This document shows positions 41,601 to 50,249 of a stretch of DNA of 64,000 nt, in pieces. The notes beneath the pieces were generated by a model, which was not told where the DNA came from, did no database searches, and worked only from the letters and a program-made list of their open reading frames with translations. The position numbers and the translations under genes are program-made. Location of the stretch: contig NZ_SHKY01000001.1 in assembly GCF_004217545.1 (NCBI RefSeq), positions 558,001-622,000 on the forward strand, written 5' to 3'. Numbering within the stretch: position 1 is the first letter of the stretch; every line of letters begins with the position of its first letter. Source of the stretch: Krasilnikovia cinnamomea (GTDB lineage Bacteria > Actinomycetota > Actinomycetes > Mycobacteriales > Micromonosporaceae).

Positions 41601-43211
41601 CAGCCGGGTCCGGTTCGCGAGCTCCGCGATCGCGGCCGCCTCGTCGTCCGGCCATGATGAGATGGTGTCCGCGGCCGGTGGATCGGCAGTCGACAGCCGG
41701 GCAAGCACACGTCGCTGTAGTGGTGTGCCGCCAACCCAGTAGTGCCCGTTGCTCGGGGCGATCACCAGAATGGGTGGCGGCAGCGCAGCACCTTCGGCAG
41801 CTCGCTCATCGAATCCCGCGTTCAGATACTCCACCGCCACCGACATGAGCGGGCGGTTGACGTTCGGGAACGCGATCGTCACCGGCTGGGCTGTGATGTC
41901 CTCGGCAGCGATATCCATGATTTGGGCGATGGCGTGACCTATTCCGGCGTCGTCGGCACGGTCGCCGGTGTGCGGAGTATTCACGGCGACGACCAGGTCG
42001 GTGGTTCCGGCGGGCAAACTTCCGCGCAGATCCCGGATACGAGCCCGGTCCTCATCGAGCAGGCCCGCCGGGGAGGACAGCTGGGTGGTGACGGAAGTAA
42101 TCTTCGGACGTGCCGTGGATTGCCGGCGGCGCGGCGTGGCAAGCTGCCCCGCGCCGATGAGTGCGGAGTCTCCCGGGCTAGTCAGGACGGCGCACTCCAC
42201 GAATGTCCCGGTCAGTCCGCCCGGGGCCGTGCCCAACACCTCCCCGGCCTCACCGCCCTCGAAGACCCGGCCGACTACGTGCATCCTATTCGAGACCAAC
42301 AGCGCCCCTCGATACGCACGGACAACCCTCGAGACCTTCCACAGCCCGCGTGCCGCGCCGTCGAAGCCGCTGTCTGCATCGCCCAGGCATGTGTCGAACG
42401 CTCTGACGATGGCGTCGGCACGAACCACTCCCCGCCCGGTGTCCGCCACAACGAGCCTGATGAGTGGGCTGTTGACCGCCGCGGCATGCCTGGCGGAGGT
42501 CTGCATTGACGTGTGGAAGTCGGCTGCCCGCGCGCCGGATGTGTCAGGGTCGACGATGACTCCGCCGAGGAGGATCTCCGCAGTATCTGAATGCTGCTCG
42601 GCGTTCTCGAGCAGCTCGAAGACGATTCCACGGTTTACCGCAGCCGCCGTCTCCGACCGTAGGCCCATTTCGCGCAGTGTCCGGTATGTTTCGTCCGGAC
42701 GTTTCATCAACATGTTTCGGACAGATTCGACTTTCATCCATCGGTAGCGAAGAATTCGGCGGTACCGATGGGAAGGTGCTGCCTGGGATGCCGGCCCCGG
42801 CGATTCCAAATCCATATTGGCCGCGACCGCGTCGGATCTCGGCTCCTCGTCGATATGGTGGCCCAAGGCCTCGACCATGCCGGTCTGCTCGAGATAGAGG
42901 CGGCAGGTCTGCCTTCGCATGACGCGCGGCGCGGTATTCCAATCCTGCGGAGTGCCAGTTCGTAGGCCTTCAATACTGGGCAGCCGCACGGAGCAGTCCG
43001 CCCCGGCGTCGGTGACACTTCGGACGAAGACGAGCAGGCGGCCGAGCGTCACGAAATCGGCGTATCCCACCTCGCTTAGGTCGACCTGCACTCGTTCATT
43101 TCGCAACGCGCCTTCCCGGTGGCTGCTCTCTGAGAAGCGGCTGGGCAGGGTGGCGAGGGCCGTCGACCACGATTGATCGTTTAGGCGCACCCCGAATGTC
43201 AAAATGGACAT
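38604..43211 (-). CDS. Giant signalling protein: STAS-like, HATPase, two PRTase-like segments, second HATPase
   Basis: 1535 residues. The N-terminus has a STAS/MlaB-like strand (VQVDLSEVGYADFVTLGRLL). Residues 195-340 carry GHKL-ATPase boxes: FELLENAEQHS (N box), ADTGRG (G1) and ARGLWKVSRVVRAYRG (G2). At 680-700, STRVLLVTDVVSSGTTLFRA resembles a PRPP loop of phosphoribosyltransferases, and VKHAVILDSGSSSGHTVQQL (906-925) is a second such loop. A CxxC pair follows (RCAICALRR, 991-999). From 1050 it is helical; SHEMKSVSHDYG near 1255 could be a phosphoacceptor helix. Residues 1435-1530 form a histidine-kinase-like ATPase (GRGTGLETLRHRLARFGG). A receiver-kinase follows in the operon. Combination of domains suggests nucleotide-dependent sensing and phosphotransfer; no experimental function known to me. 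Confidence 0.75.
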   Translation of the reverse strand: MSILTFGVRLNDQSWSTALATLPSRFSESSHREGALRNERVQVDLSEVGYADFVTLGRLLVFVRSVTDAGADCSVRLPSIEGLRTGTPQDWNTAPRVMRRQTCRLYLEQTGMVEALGHHIDEEPRSDAVAANMDLESPGPASQAAPSHRYRRILRYRWMKVESVRNMLMKRPDETYRTLREMGLRSETAAAVNRGIVFELLENAEQHSDTAEILLGGVIVDPDTSGARAADFHTSMQTSARHAAAVNSPLIRLVVADTGRGVVRADAIVRAFDTCLGDADSGFDGAARGLWKVSRVVRAYRGALLVSNRMHVVGRVFEGGEAGEVLGTAPGGLTGTFVECAVLTSPGDSALIGAGQLATPRRRQSTARPKITSVTTQLSSPAGLLDEDRARIRDLRGSLPAGTTDLVVAVNTPHTGDRADDAGIGHAIAQIMDIAAEDITAQPVTIAFPNVNRPLMSVAVEYLNAGFDERAAEGAALPPPILVIAPSNGHYWVGGTPLQRRVLARLSTADPPAADTISSWPDDEAAAIAELANRTRLLLVGEESVALQARPEDAVTALAGWVGDEIARTIRDAPRGSGQGDVWRGRYLTPTLRVTNRWFDLDALLDRLTLQALTGVTLAALVEDAVGPLNGDATPPVIVRLEHTPAEMAAAFARSLTGHDESVDSLQDVPSAEHQSDASTRVLLVTDVVSSGTTLFRALTDAVDRELVPVGVAAVVDARTVEHRVSEPHHVEYGSGRIPLVSLATVDIDASADDQGGSEPIDPVLRRPEAGRRPTPRYLVEQDAYVHALQRNTAARLGHIERPADRHYTAYVDPTLLFREKEWSRRVFDKITGVISERHRDSFGADDAAACLLFPAGTADDLTTTADWLHAALTTAGLNLARPIAVPRAAHAGNWQLTGSVNLPPVKHAVILDSGSSSGHTVQQLVGLAADNDAVTITVVLLLNGMSDSDAVNLQRMATVRRSVRESTLGPAALEIYYVAKTAMRSITSGRCAICALRRRYGSVTLYAPIPHALAGHRAWLMRTLEARTKPVLFEEQAADLFGASVSQPDCVEYLSWRLQLRDAALDTTRRAKLFRRLPAVARNQPARDALVRLLVAESQWLTSAPLWFPECRSKIADMAASMLADNSALLIEPRLRAQAAILLAHVAPERFARELSGILRTNRREGLVIEQVLLETLLLIVDPRGSVQYPRNRVAQQLTEGLVYLEDQLRDKDKAPAIASDFVTLSLIRYMLSHARRPLRERPTDAQAAWFMLSHEMKSVSHDYGNSVWHIQRGIELAAAGGTVGSTERMRELWRTCERYLHEAILPNVEPLRQILLSKIVLADLAADDATRWEQSLSAGGDKVVDETTVRLEDILSEIDKGIRPSAEKADELLADLAWWPQFVLNPDGLLPRVIERGPIDVLQFIEEFFPPPAVIVAADPGDELDRRPTSIAFCTNRLITDIFDHIRINAEITHRIPGSPQKFRVELAQPRPDHIIVTVRNNGSARDTPGRGTGLETLRHRLARFGGALKEVPAGEGWTYAVAVQLDVWRMPA

Positions 43212-43247
43212 TACGAGCTCTCCTGTGCTTAAGGCCGGTCACTACCG

Positions 43248-43793
43248 TCAGGCCGCCCCGCGGTCGGTTCGATCCGCAAAGACACGGCTCAGGAGGTAAC
43301 TGGAGGTGCCGACGGCCATTAGGCCTGTGATCCACACGGAGACCACCCCGGCCGTCGCCCACCCCGAGTGATGGTCTGGGTGGAAGACGAAACGTGCAGT
43401 CCATCCGAGAGCCAGCAGGCTTGCGCCGGGAAAGCAGATGATCAGCGGCAGGTACCAGTCGAGCAACCGACCGGGCCGACGATTCTCGGCCGCCCACACA
43501 GACCATCTGAAGCCGCCCGGAACCCGCTCGCTCAGCTCCTTCGTGATGTACCGCGAAGCCCAACGTATTGCGGTCCGCTGGCCGACGTACCGACCGCAGA
43601 GCAGATAGGAACTCAACGGAACGATCATCAGAATTCCCACAAGACTTGGTCGCGACAAACCGAACGCAAAGATCGCGCTGGACAGCGTCAACTGCAGCGC
43701 AAGGATCTGTTGCTGATATTTATAACGAGAGTCGATCTCGGCGCGGAGCGTAGTGTATTCGGCAAGCGCGCCCTCGTATTCCCGTTCTGCCAT
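43248..43793 (-). CDS. Four-helix membrane protein with N-terminal coiled coil (effector candidate)
   Basis: 181 residues from ATG 43793 (GGAG just upstream). A short helical N-terminus (AEREYEGALAEYTTLRAEID) is followed by two membrane-helix pairs: ILALQLTLSSAIFAFGL with LVGILMIVPLSSYLLCG, and LPLIICFPGASLLALGWTAR with AGVVSVWITGLMAVGTSSYL. A charged segment between the pairs (YITKELSERVPGGFRW) would be cytoplasmic. The layout resembles small 2TM/4TM membrane effectors of nucleotide-signalling conflict systems, by shape only. It is the first gene of the operon with the HATPase-PRTase protein, 36 bases apart. Confidence 0.7.
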   Translation of the reverse strand: MAEREYEGALAEYTTLRAEIDSRYKYQQQILALQLTLSSAIFAFGLSRPSLVGILMIVPLSSYLLCGRYVGQRTAIRWASRYITKELSERVPGGFRWSVWAAENRRPGRLLDWYLPLIICFPGASLLALGWTARFVFHPDHHSGWATAGVVSVWITGLMAVGTSSYLLSRVFADRTDRGAA

Positions 43794-44040
43794 TCTCCGG
43801 CGTCCTCCGTTCCAGGGCCTGTGTTTGGCCCGATGGATCGGGTCACGGCACGGGTCGATAGCCTTGTTTCGACGCATTCGGTGCCTTAACGGGATGCCTG
43901 GTCATCGCGTCAAGAAAGGCTCAAACGGTCAATCCCATGTGCCGGGATTCACCATTGTCCCCACGCCCGGCAAGCAGTTGGCCGGCACGTCGTTGAGCCG
44001 CGACCAGAGCGGTTGCTGCCTGTGCTCGTTCCGCATCTCG

Positions 44041-44665
44041 CATCATGACATGCAGTGTCCGGCCCAGTCCGTGCTTCGAGTGAAGTCACCGTCGGTCATG
44101 CGGCCACGGATCTCTCGGTGCGGCGGCGTGTCGATGATCGCGTGTGCGGTGACCGCGGACAGCGGTGCGACGCGGGTGTGGGATACGAGGATGTGGTCGA
44201 TGCGTGTGGTGCGGCCGCTGCTGATCCGGAGTAGCCCTGGCCTGGGGTATGAGCGGGGCAAGGTTCCACATGCACTGGCTGTCGCCGCGGTATGGCTGGT
44301 CGAGGCCGCGGGGCCGATCTCGGAGCCGGGCGGGCCGAGTAGCAGTTGGAGGGGCAGTCCCCGTTCAGGATCATCCGAGGCTCGCCCGGCCCGTTCAAGC
44401 CGGCGGTGAGGGCCACGCGGAGGGCGGCAGCTTCGCCGATGCGGCGGGTGAGGGCGTAGGCGGCGTAGCGGGCGCGTTCGTCCTCGTCGTGGGGGTTGAA
44501 CCGGCCACCGGGGAACGTGAGCAGCTTCGACTTCAGGCGTGTGGTGATCAGCCGCACCGGGACACCGGCGTCGGTGGTCACGGTGATCGCGACCGCTCCC
44601 CTGCCCATCTGCCCCAGCGTCGTGCCCTGATCGTCGACCTGTACCGGCCGCAGCAGCGCCGGGAA
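44041..44665 (-). pseudogene. C-terminal relic of an endonuclease/exonuclease/phosphatase-family gene
   Basis: The minus strand reads FPALLRPVQVDDQGTTLGQM then RLITTRLKSKLLTFPGGRFN, EDERARYAAYALTRRIGEAA and PRMILNGD, matching the middle of secreted EEP-family proteins. It then changes frame at least twice: LQLLLGPPGSEIGP, then GLDQPYRGDSQCMWNLAPLI, then ISSGRTTRIDHILVSHTRVA. The start of the family is missing. Multiple frameshifts show a dead gene. The lost N-terminal part resembles the fragment at 7684-7848. Confidence 0.7.
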
Positions 44666-44689
44666 CGCGGTGATCTCCGCAGGGTCGCG

Positions 44690-44900
44690 ACGGCTCTGGT
44701 GCTCAGCGTCCTGCGAATGCTCACCGACGCCGCGGCCCGACCGGAGACCGAAAAAGGCGCCGGCCGCGCCGCGACGCCCTCGCCCACCGGTTACGCCGCA
44801 ACGGCATCGCCATCCGCAACAACGGGTCTCCGAGCTACTCCGTGAGCTTCGCCGCGAGGAGTCAACTGTCAACGGTGCACGCCCGACGCTGCCGGTTTGA
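44690..44900 (+). pseudogene. Fused relics of a LysM-BTAD gene and a DUF2637 gene
   Basis: Bases around 44700-44745 repeat part of the LysM-BTAD gene near 33805-33845 (GATGCTCACCGACGCCGCGG... on the DNA level, ML TDAARPE on the protein level). They run straight into RRDALAHRLRRNGIAIRNN and, in another frame, VSELLRELRREES, which match the tail of the DUF2637 protein (RDALAARLRRNGNAIRNN, VSELVNALRREQA). So a second copy of the 33.8-35.6 kb segment once stood here and has been mostly deleted. Confidence 0.7.
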
Positions 44901-45125
44901 TGCCTGGAGTGAAGACAACGCACGCACCGGGCGCCCCGCCCCCGACCCGTACGCCTTCCCCGCCGGCGCCGACCCCGCCTCGGCGAGGGGAGTGGTTGCC
45001 GATCGACTCGTCAGTCGCAGTCCAGTCCTTCAGGTCTCAGTACTGGTCATGTGACTCGTGGCGTGTCGCCACGACAACTCCCACTCTCCCGTGCCCGATC
45101 CCGGCAGCCAGTACGCACATCCGCC
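44901..45125. other. 225-bp gap without a recognisable gene
   Basis: Downstream of the relic and upstream (in window order) of the end of the sacsin-like gene; I see no protein-like frame with a ribosome site here. Confidence 0.4.
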
Positions 45126-48100
45126 TCATTCATTCAGGTCAGCGAATGGAAGGATCATCTGCGCCTTGGTCAACAGCAGGCGCCCCCGACCGTCACTAAT
45201 CTCACCGAGCGGGTCAGCAATCCTCGTGATCACCGGCGTTGCAGAGTCCGTCCCAGTCACCCGGTAGATGTAGTACTGGCTGCGGTGAAGAGCGGCCTCC
45301 AACAATTCCGTGTGAGAGATATAGAAGGGCTCACCAGGATCATCTGCCCTGGTGGCTTTAACTTCGATGTATATGACCTGATCGTCGTCGTCGACGCTGC
45401 GAATGTCGAACGGCGACGTCTCGCGTTCCGCCGACACCCAAACTGTCCTATTCGGGTCCTTGCCCGCGGCTCGAAGCCGCTCGCGCTCCTTGTGGAACAC
45501 GATCTCTTCGCCGCGCCGGCCCACCCGGCGCTTGTCCGCTTCACTCTGCAGGGTGGGAGCCGGGCCACCACCCCCGAGGTCAGCCGCACGCGTGGCAGTT
45601 CTCTTTTCGTCGAGCGTGCCCAGGCGACCATCAACGATACGCACCAGCTCGTAGTCTGGCTCTGGGATTTGCGGCAAATTCGGCGTCGGCATGCTGGGTG
45701 GTCCCAAGCTGCTGTGGGTCACCAGGCTGCCGGGAGCGGAGCGGCCCAACCCCGCCGCCAGTTCTGGTTGCGGATTGCGGATGGCAGGGGCATCGATTAA
45801 GGCCGCGAAGTCGTCAGGTATGACATCGATGTCTTCCTCATCGACCAGCCCGAGCAGCTCGCGAGCCTCGTCGACGTCTTCCGGCTGGATCTGCCGGTCG
45901 GCCATCATCCGCTGGCGGTCGTTGTATCCCGCGGTGAAGACCATCGTGAAGGCATCGGCCAGAGCGGGTATGCCAAGGTGCTGGGCGAGTTGCCTGCCGA
46001 ATGGGAACCAGTGGGGTGCACCGGTGTCCCGCTCCAGTTCAAGGTATGCAGTGGCGATCGTGTGACGGCGCGCGTCGCGCCGTTCCGCGATGAAACAGGT
46101 GGCGTCGTCGCGTTCAATGATGTGGCCGTCGTGCTCGTACTGTAGGACAAGGCTGTCGCATATCACGAGTTCCATGCGCGCGAGGGCGTTGCGGGCGGTA
46201 ATTTCGGATCGGGCGTTCTCGGATCGGACTAACGCGAACAGGTACGGTTTGGCTGCCGTAATCGTCTTCGAGACTGTCCGGTGAACGTCGTCACTTACGT
46301 GTTCGCCGAATGCCACAGGCGTTGTCGATACGGCCTCGTCCAGGCTGGTCAGTGCCAGGTATCGCACGAGCCGACCGAGCCGCTGGTCGGCATTGAGCAC
46401 CGGGCGCTGCCGTTCCCAGGTCTCACGCAATAGTGGGTCATCGGTGTACGGTGGCCTCGCGACGAACATGGTCCGTCCGTCGTACCGCGCGAGTACTCGG
46501 ATCGAGTCTGGATGGGGATGTGGTGTCTCGTCCGTGAGAACGTCGTCGAGGGCACGCACCACCCATCGGGCCGCGAGGTCGATTTCCCGATTAGTGTGCC
46601 CCAGGCGGTCAGACTCCTCGGCGATGTCGGCAAGCAGCGCGAGCAGGTCGGCGACCGCCGGCCGGCTGGCGTCGGTGACACCCAGCGCGTCGGCCAGGGC
46701 CCTACCGCCCTTCATCTGAAACATCGACGCGCTGATACGGGAAATGCGCTCCCGGATCCGCTTGGGTACGTCGTGTGCGTCGATCCATGCGTCGCCAGGC
46801 CGGACCAGCTCGGCTACCTTGCCTCGATACACGGGCAACCAGCGCCAGGATCGCAAAGAATAGGCGAACAGCGATTCGACGGGGCGATCGCGATCGCCGA
46901 TGTGCTGCGACTGGCTACAACAAAACGTCGCCGTCATAGCGCTCTCGTAGACATCAGCCCAGTGCAGCGCCAGCTGCCGCCAGAGCGCCTGGAACCGTTG
47001 CCTATCACGGCTGTCCAACAGATCCTCGTGACGGTCCATCCGATAGGCGCCTTGCAACATCTGCGAGTTTCCGTGTCCCTGCTGGCAACGTCGGGCGGTC
47101 TGGACCTCTGGCTGCATGCGCCAGGCGTCATACGCCCTCGTCCGTCTCAGAGCATCCGATGCTTTTGCCGCGTAGCCGTCGGGGGCGTCCGTCTTCGCCT
47201 CCTGGAGTCGCGGGTGGTCCCGGACGCCGAGCATCTCGTAGAAATCCTGCTCGACGTGGCGTTGCTCCGAATCGACTGGAGGGTCGACATCCAAGAACTC
47301 CGCCTCCCCAAATGGCCCATAGATGACCTCAAGGTCGTCTGAGCCGGTCCAATCGCGTCCGAAATAGATAGCGCCCCCGGCGCGCAGCTCCCGCCGGTCC
47401 CCCGCCGCGGCCCGCGCCGGCAGCAGGACACTACCGAGTTCCGAAACCAAGGCGTCACTTCCCGACAGTCGGGCCTGATGATAGGCGCGCATCCCTGCCA
47501 TGGCGCGGTCGCGCAGTCCCGGCTGTGCGTCGGGATTCGTTAGAATTCCGAGAAGGAAGTCACGGACGAGCTCCCGCCACTCGAACGGCCGGACACCCAA
47601 CTCCCTGAGGAGCGCTTCGGAACCGTCGACCTTCGGCACCTCCGCGATCGGCACCGGAAGATCGACTGGTATCGGTGCATCGCCTCGAGTTCGGGGAAAA
47701 AACACTGGCTGCCTAGCGGCAACCCTCAGCTCACCGTTCACCGTAAGCACGCATGGCACCTCCCGCAGCTCGGGCAGCAACCGCCGACCGTCCTCCTCCC
47801 GCCAGTCGGCGAGAAAACGGTAATAGGCCACCGCGGTCGCCAAGTGCGGAGGACGGAGGACTGCGAGGAAACCCCTGATGCTCATCACCCTGATGCGCAC
47901 GTGTCCGGTGAGGAAGGACCGCACCGGACTCAGTTGCTCAATGTCAGGGCGTAAAACACGTTCGCCGTCGAGGTCGGCCAACTCGTGCGCGGCGTCAATG
48001 TTCGGCAGTTTGTCGGGAAGCAGGCTGATGTCAGCGGGTCGGGCTAGCGACCCGGCGACAACCGGCAAAAAGGGCACCCGGGTCAGCGCATCCTGCCAAC

Positions 48101-49301
48101 GACCGCGCAGGGCCTGGCTGGCCCCGCCGCTCTGTGGGGCAAAGGCCGGTATGAGCGCCGTGACGGCGGCCGCCGAGGCATTCCAGCGCCGCACCATGTC
48201 CACGGCGGTTTCCTCAACTGACTCGGCCAAGTGTTCGAGGAGCATCTCGTTGTACGGCTGAGCTTCCGGGGCGGCGCTCAGTTGACGCCGGTCCATACCA
48301 AGGATCCATTCGGCATGGACCAAGACACGGAGGCCCGGATCTTCCTCAGTGGGGAAGTAGACGTGCAGAGGGAACGTCTCGTCGGTGCGGGGCTCGCCCG
48401 CTTCGTCCAGCGGCACCGCCACCGCCCAGCGGACTGCCTTGACCTCGGACCACGCCTCGCCTAGTGGGCTCAGAACCTCAGGTGTCGGTTGCGCCTCGTG
48501 GCGGTAGATGAGCCATTCTTCAGCGCCAGCCCCAGTGTTGAGCGTCACCCGCTCCGCATCGTTGACACTCTGCCGGGTCACCGCCGCCGAGAAGTCCGCC
48601 GAGGTGCCCTGCAGGTCGATACGGTCGATGCCAGGCAGGAAGAGCAGCAGGCGCGGCCGAAGGTGGGTCACCAAGTGTTCGGCAACCGTCAGCCGGTCGA
48701 CTCCGAGCCGCAGGGGCAATCGGATCACCGTACTGAATCCCTCATCCCGCAGGCGGAGTATCTCGCCTGCATCGTTATCGAGCTCAGCCGCCGCGACCGT
48801 GAACGGAAACGCGTAGACCGGTAGACGCTGATTGGCAGGCAGGTCTCCAACGATGGCAGCCACCTCCCGACGAAGCCGGTCGCCGTCGAACTCGAACGAC
48901 GTCTTCGCCGAGAAAATCTGTGGCCGATCGGTGATCTCGCCGACTGACTTGAAGCCGAGCCCTTTGTGCCCGACGGCCGTGCCCGGCCCCTTTGATGACC
49001 GCCCGAGGGAACAGATCGCTGCGACGTGCCTGTCCTCGAAGCCGGATCCATCGTCGGCGACGATCAGAGCCGTCTCGGTGAGGAGGAAACGCGCCCGGCC
49101 CTGAGCGTTCCTGTCGACCGCTGCATCGTTGGCGTTCTGGAGAAGCTCAAACGGATAACGGCCCGAGTACTGCTGGCGAATCAACTCCTGGGCTCCGCCA
49201 CGCTCATCGAGGATCTTCAGTCCGGTCTCACGAAGGCCCTCAGCCACGTGGAGCCGGATCGACGCGAACTCCTGCTCGCGCAGCCGTGTCGCCTGGTCCA
49301 T
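45126..49301 (-). CDS. Sacsin/HSP90-type ATPase protein with C-terminal DUF3883 nuclease-like domain
   Basis: 1391 residues from ATG 49301 (GGGGAGGG 9 bases upstream). The N-terminus is a GHKL/HSP90-like ATPase as in sacsin repeats: FELLQNANDA (52-60), VADDGSGFED (81-90) and GHKGLGFKSVGEI (111-123), with SSKG between. The middle 1000 residues are divergent and helical. The C-terminal 130 residues form a DUF3883 domain, a PD-(D/E)xK nuclease relative: GRRGEEIVFHKE (Glu1265), SPFDIRS (Asp1299) and YIEVKAT (Glu1313, Lys1315). All putative catalytic residues are there. Proteins with sacsin ATPase and DUF3883 are often found in defence islands. Inference: an ATP-controlled DNA effector. Confidence 0.85.
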   Translation of the reverse strand: MDQATRLREQEFASIRLHVAEGLRETGLKILDERGGAQELIRQQYSGRYPFELLQNANDAAVDRNAQGRARFLLTETALIVADDGSGFEDRHVAAICSLGRSSKGPGTAVGHKGLGFKSVGEITDRPQIFSAKTSFEFDGDRLRREVAAIVGDLPANQRLPVYAFPFTVAAAELDNDAGEILRLRDEGFSTVIRLPLRLGVDRLTVAEHLVTHLRPRLLLFLPGIDRIDLQGTSADFSAAVTRQSVNDAERVTLNTGAGAEEWLIYRHEAQPTPEVLSPLGEAWSEVKAVRWAVAVPLDEAGEPRTDETFPLHVYFPTEEDPGLRVLVHAEWILGMDRRQLSAAPEAQPYNEMLLEHLAESVEETAVDMVRRWNASAAAVTALIPAFAPQSGGASQALRGRWQDALTRVPFLPVVAGSLARPADISLLPDKLPNIDAAHELADLDGERVLRPDIEQLSPVRSFLTGHVRIRVMSIRGFLAVLRPPHLATAVAYYRFLADWREEDGRRLLPELREVPCVLTVNGELRVAARQPVFFPRTRGDAPIPVDLPVPIAEVPKVDGSEALLRELGVRPFEWRELVRDFLLGILTNPDAQPGLRDRAMAGMRAYHQARLSGSDALVSELGSVLLPARAAAGDRRELRAGGAIYFGRDWTGSDDLEVIYGPFGEAEFLDVDPPVDSEQRHVEQDFYEMLGVRDHPRLQEAKTDAPDGYAAKASDALRRTRAYDAWRMQPEVQTARRCQQGHGNSQMLQGAYRMDRHEDLLDSRDRQRFQALWRQLALHWADVYESAMTATFCCSQSQHIGDRDRPVESLFAYSLRSWRWLPVYRGKVAELVRPGDAWIDAHDVPKRIRERISRISASMFQMKGGRALADALGVTDASRPAVADLLALLADIAEESDRLGHTNREIDLAARWVVRALDDVLTDETPHPHPDSIRVLARYDGRTMFVARPPYTDDPLLRETWERQRPVLNADQRLGRLVRYLALTSLDEAVSTTPVAFGEHVSDDVHRTVSKTITAAKPYLFALVRSENARSEITARNALARMELVICDSLVLQYEHDGHIIERDDATCFIAERRDARRHTIATAYLELERDTGAPHWFPFGRQLAQHLGIPALADAFTMVFTAGYNDRQRMMADRQIQPEDVDEARELLGLVDEEDIDVIPDDFAALIDAPAIRNPQPELAAGLGRSAPGSLVTHSSLGPPSMPTPNLPQIPEPDYELVRIVDGRLGTLDEKRTATRAADLGGGGPAPTLQSEADKRRVGRRGEEIVFHKERERLRAAGKDPNRTVWVSAERETSPFDIRSVDDDDQVIYIEVKATRADDPGEPFYISHTELLEAALHRSQYYIYRVTGTDSATPVITRIADPLGEISDGRGRLLLTKAQMILPFADLNE

Positions 49302-49432
49302 TCCCACACCCTCCCCTGACGGTTCCGAACGAAGGATGCCGCATGCCTACGACATTCTCGGTGGGTAACGGCCAGAGATGGCCAATCGAGGCACCGGCCA
49401 GAGCGGGAACGAGGTGACCACACTCCGGCGAG

Positions 49433-49520
49433 ATACGGCGCTGGATCAGACCCCGCTGCTCGATGGAGGTGAGGAGACCGACATGGATGAGTCGATCCCG
49501 GCACCTGGCGCCGTCCTTGC
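49433..49520 (+). repeat. Copy 2 of the short repeat bordering the cargo region
   Basis: Partner of 35630-35715 in the same orientation. It includes the start of the DUF6907-like reading frame at ATG 49483. Confidence 0.5.
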
Positions 49521-49840
49521 TTGGCCGCGTCCGGTGTACTGCCCACCCTGGTGCACCACCGAGGGCCGCCATCACGGCGTCGACCCGCCCGGCACGGCGG
49601 TGCACCGCAGCCCACCCGCCACCGTGCCCGTCTATGACGAGGCGTGTGCGCCGCGCTCATATCCGGCCGCGTTCTACGACAAGGCCCCGGACCGGATCGG
49701 TTCCGACCCCTCCCGACCTCGAGCACCCCCACGTTGAGGTCACCATTCCCCGGCAGCGCCGTGCAGCTGTGCCTGGCTCCCGGGCGGGTTCGCAGCTTCG
49801 CCGCAGTCCTCGAACGCCCGCTGTCGCCGCGGATACTGAG
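49483..49840 (+). pseudogene. DUF6907-like small zinc-type protein, frameshifted
   Basis: From ATG 49483 (GGAGGTGAGGAG upstream) the frame reads MDESIPAPGAVLAW, then VYCPPWCTTEGRHHG, the CPPWC motif of DUF6907-like actinobacterial proteins, and stops at 49735-49737. The expected continuation, VEVTIPGSAVQLCL then APGRVRSFAAVLER, is present but needs one C removed from a CCCCC run near 49727 and one from a CCCC run near 49746. The end after about 49815 is again in another frame. The gene is broken or mis-assembled. Role unknown. Confidence 0.55.
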
Positions 49841-50000
49841 ACTCCGACCGCCCGCCGGATCCATCGCGCACGGCCTCGCAGGACCCGCCCGCCAGTGCGC
49901 CGCCGCTGTCGGCTTGATGCCTCCGTGCCGGTCGGCATGGATGGGGATACCAGTGCCCGGACGACCGGGCAGCCACCCGTCATGAACTGGAGGAACCGAG

Positions 50001-50183
50001 ATGACCACGCCCGCACCCGGACGGCGCCTGATCGAGATCAGCGACGAGGCGTTCGACGTCCTCTCCCGTACCGCCGAGACCCGAGGCACCGACTTCGACG
50101 GCGCCTTGCGCTATCTGATGCAGGCCCCAGCGGTGTCGACCGCCCGCCCGGACGGCGACGAGGACGGGGACGGGGACGAGTGA
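50001..50183 (+). CDS. Small hypothetical protein
   Basis: 60 residues with a good GGAGG ribosome site 7 bases before ATG 50001. The first 45 residues (RRLIEISDEAFDVLSRTAET RG) are helical and could be a short ribbon-helix-helix-like or dimerisation segment; the tail is very acidic (DGDEDGDGDE). It is the last plus-strand gene before the minus-strand conjugative block. Confidence 0.65.
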   Translation: MTTPAPGRRLIEISDEAFDVLSRTAETRGTDFDGALRYLMQAPAVSTARPDGDEDGDGDE

Positions 50184-50249
50184 ACTGACGAGGCCAGGGC
50201 GCCGCCGGCCACTTCGTCCAGCGGCGCCTCGCGTCCTTCACCGCCAGCC

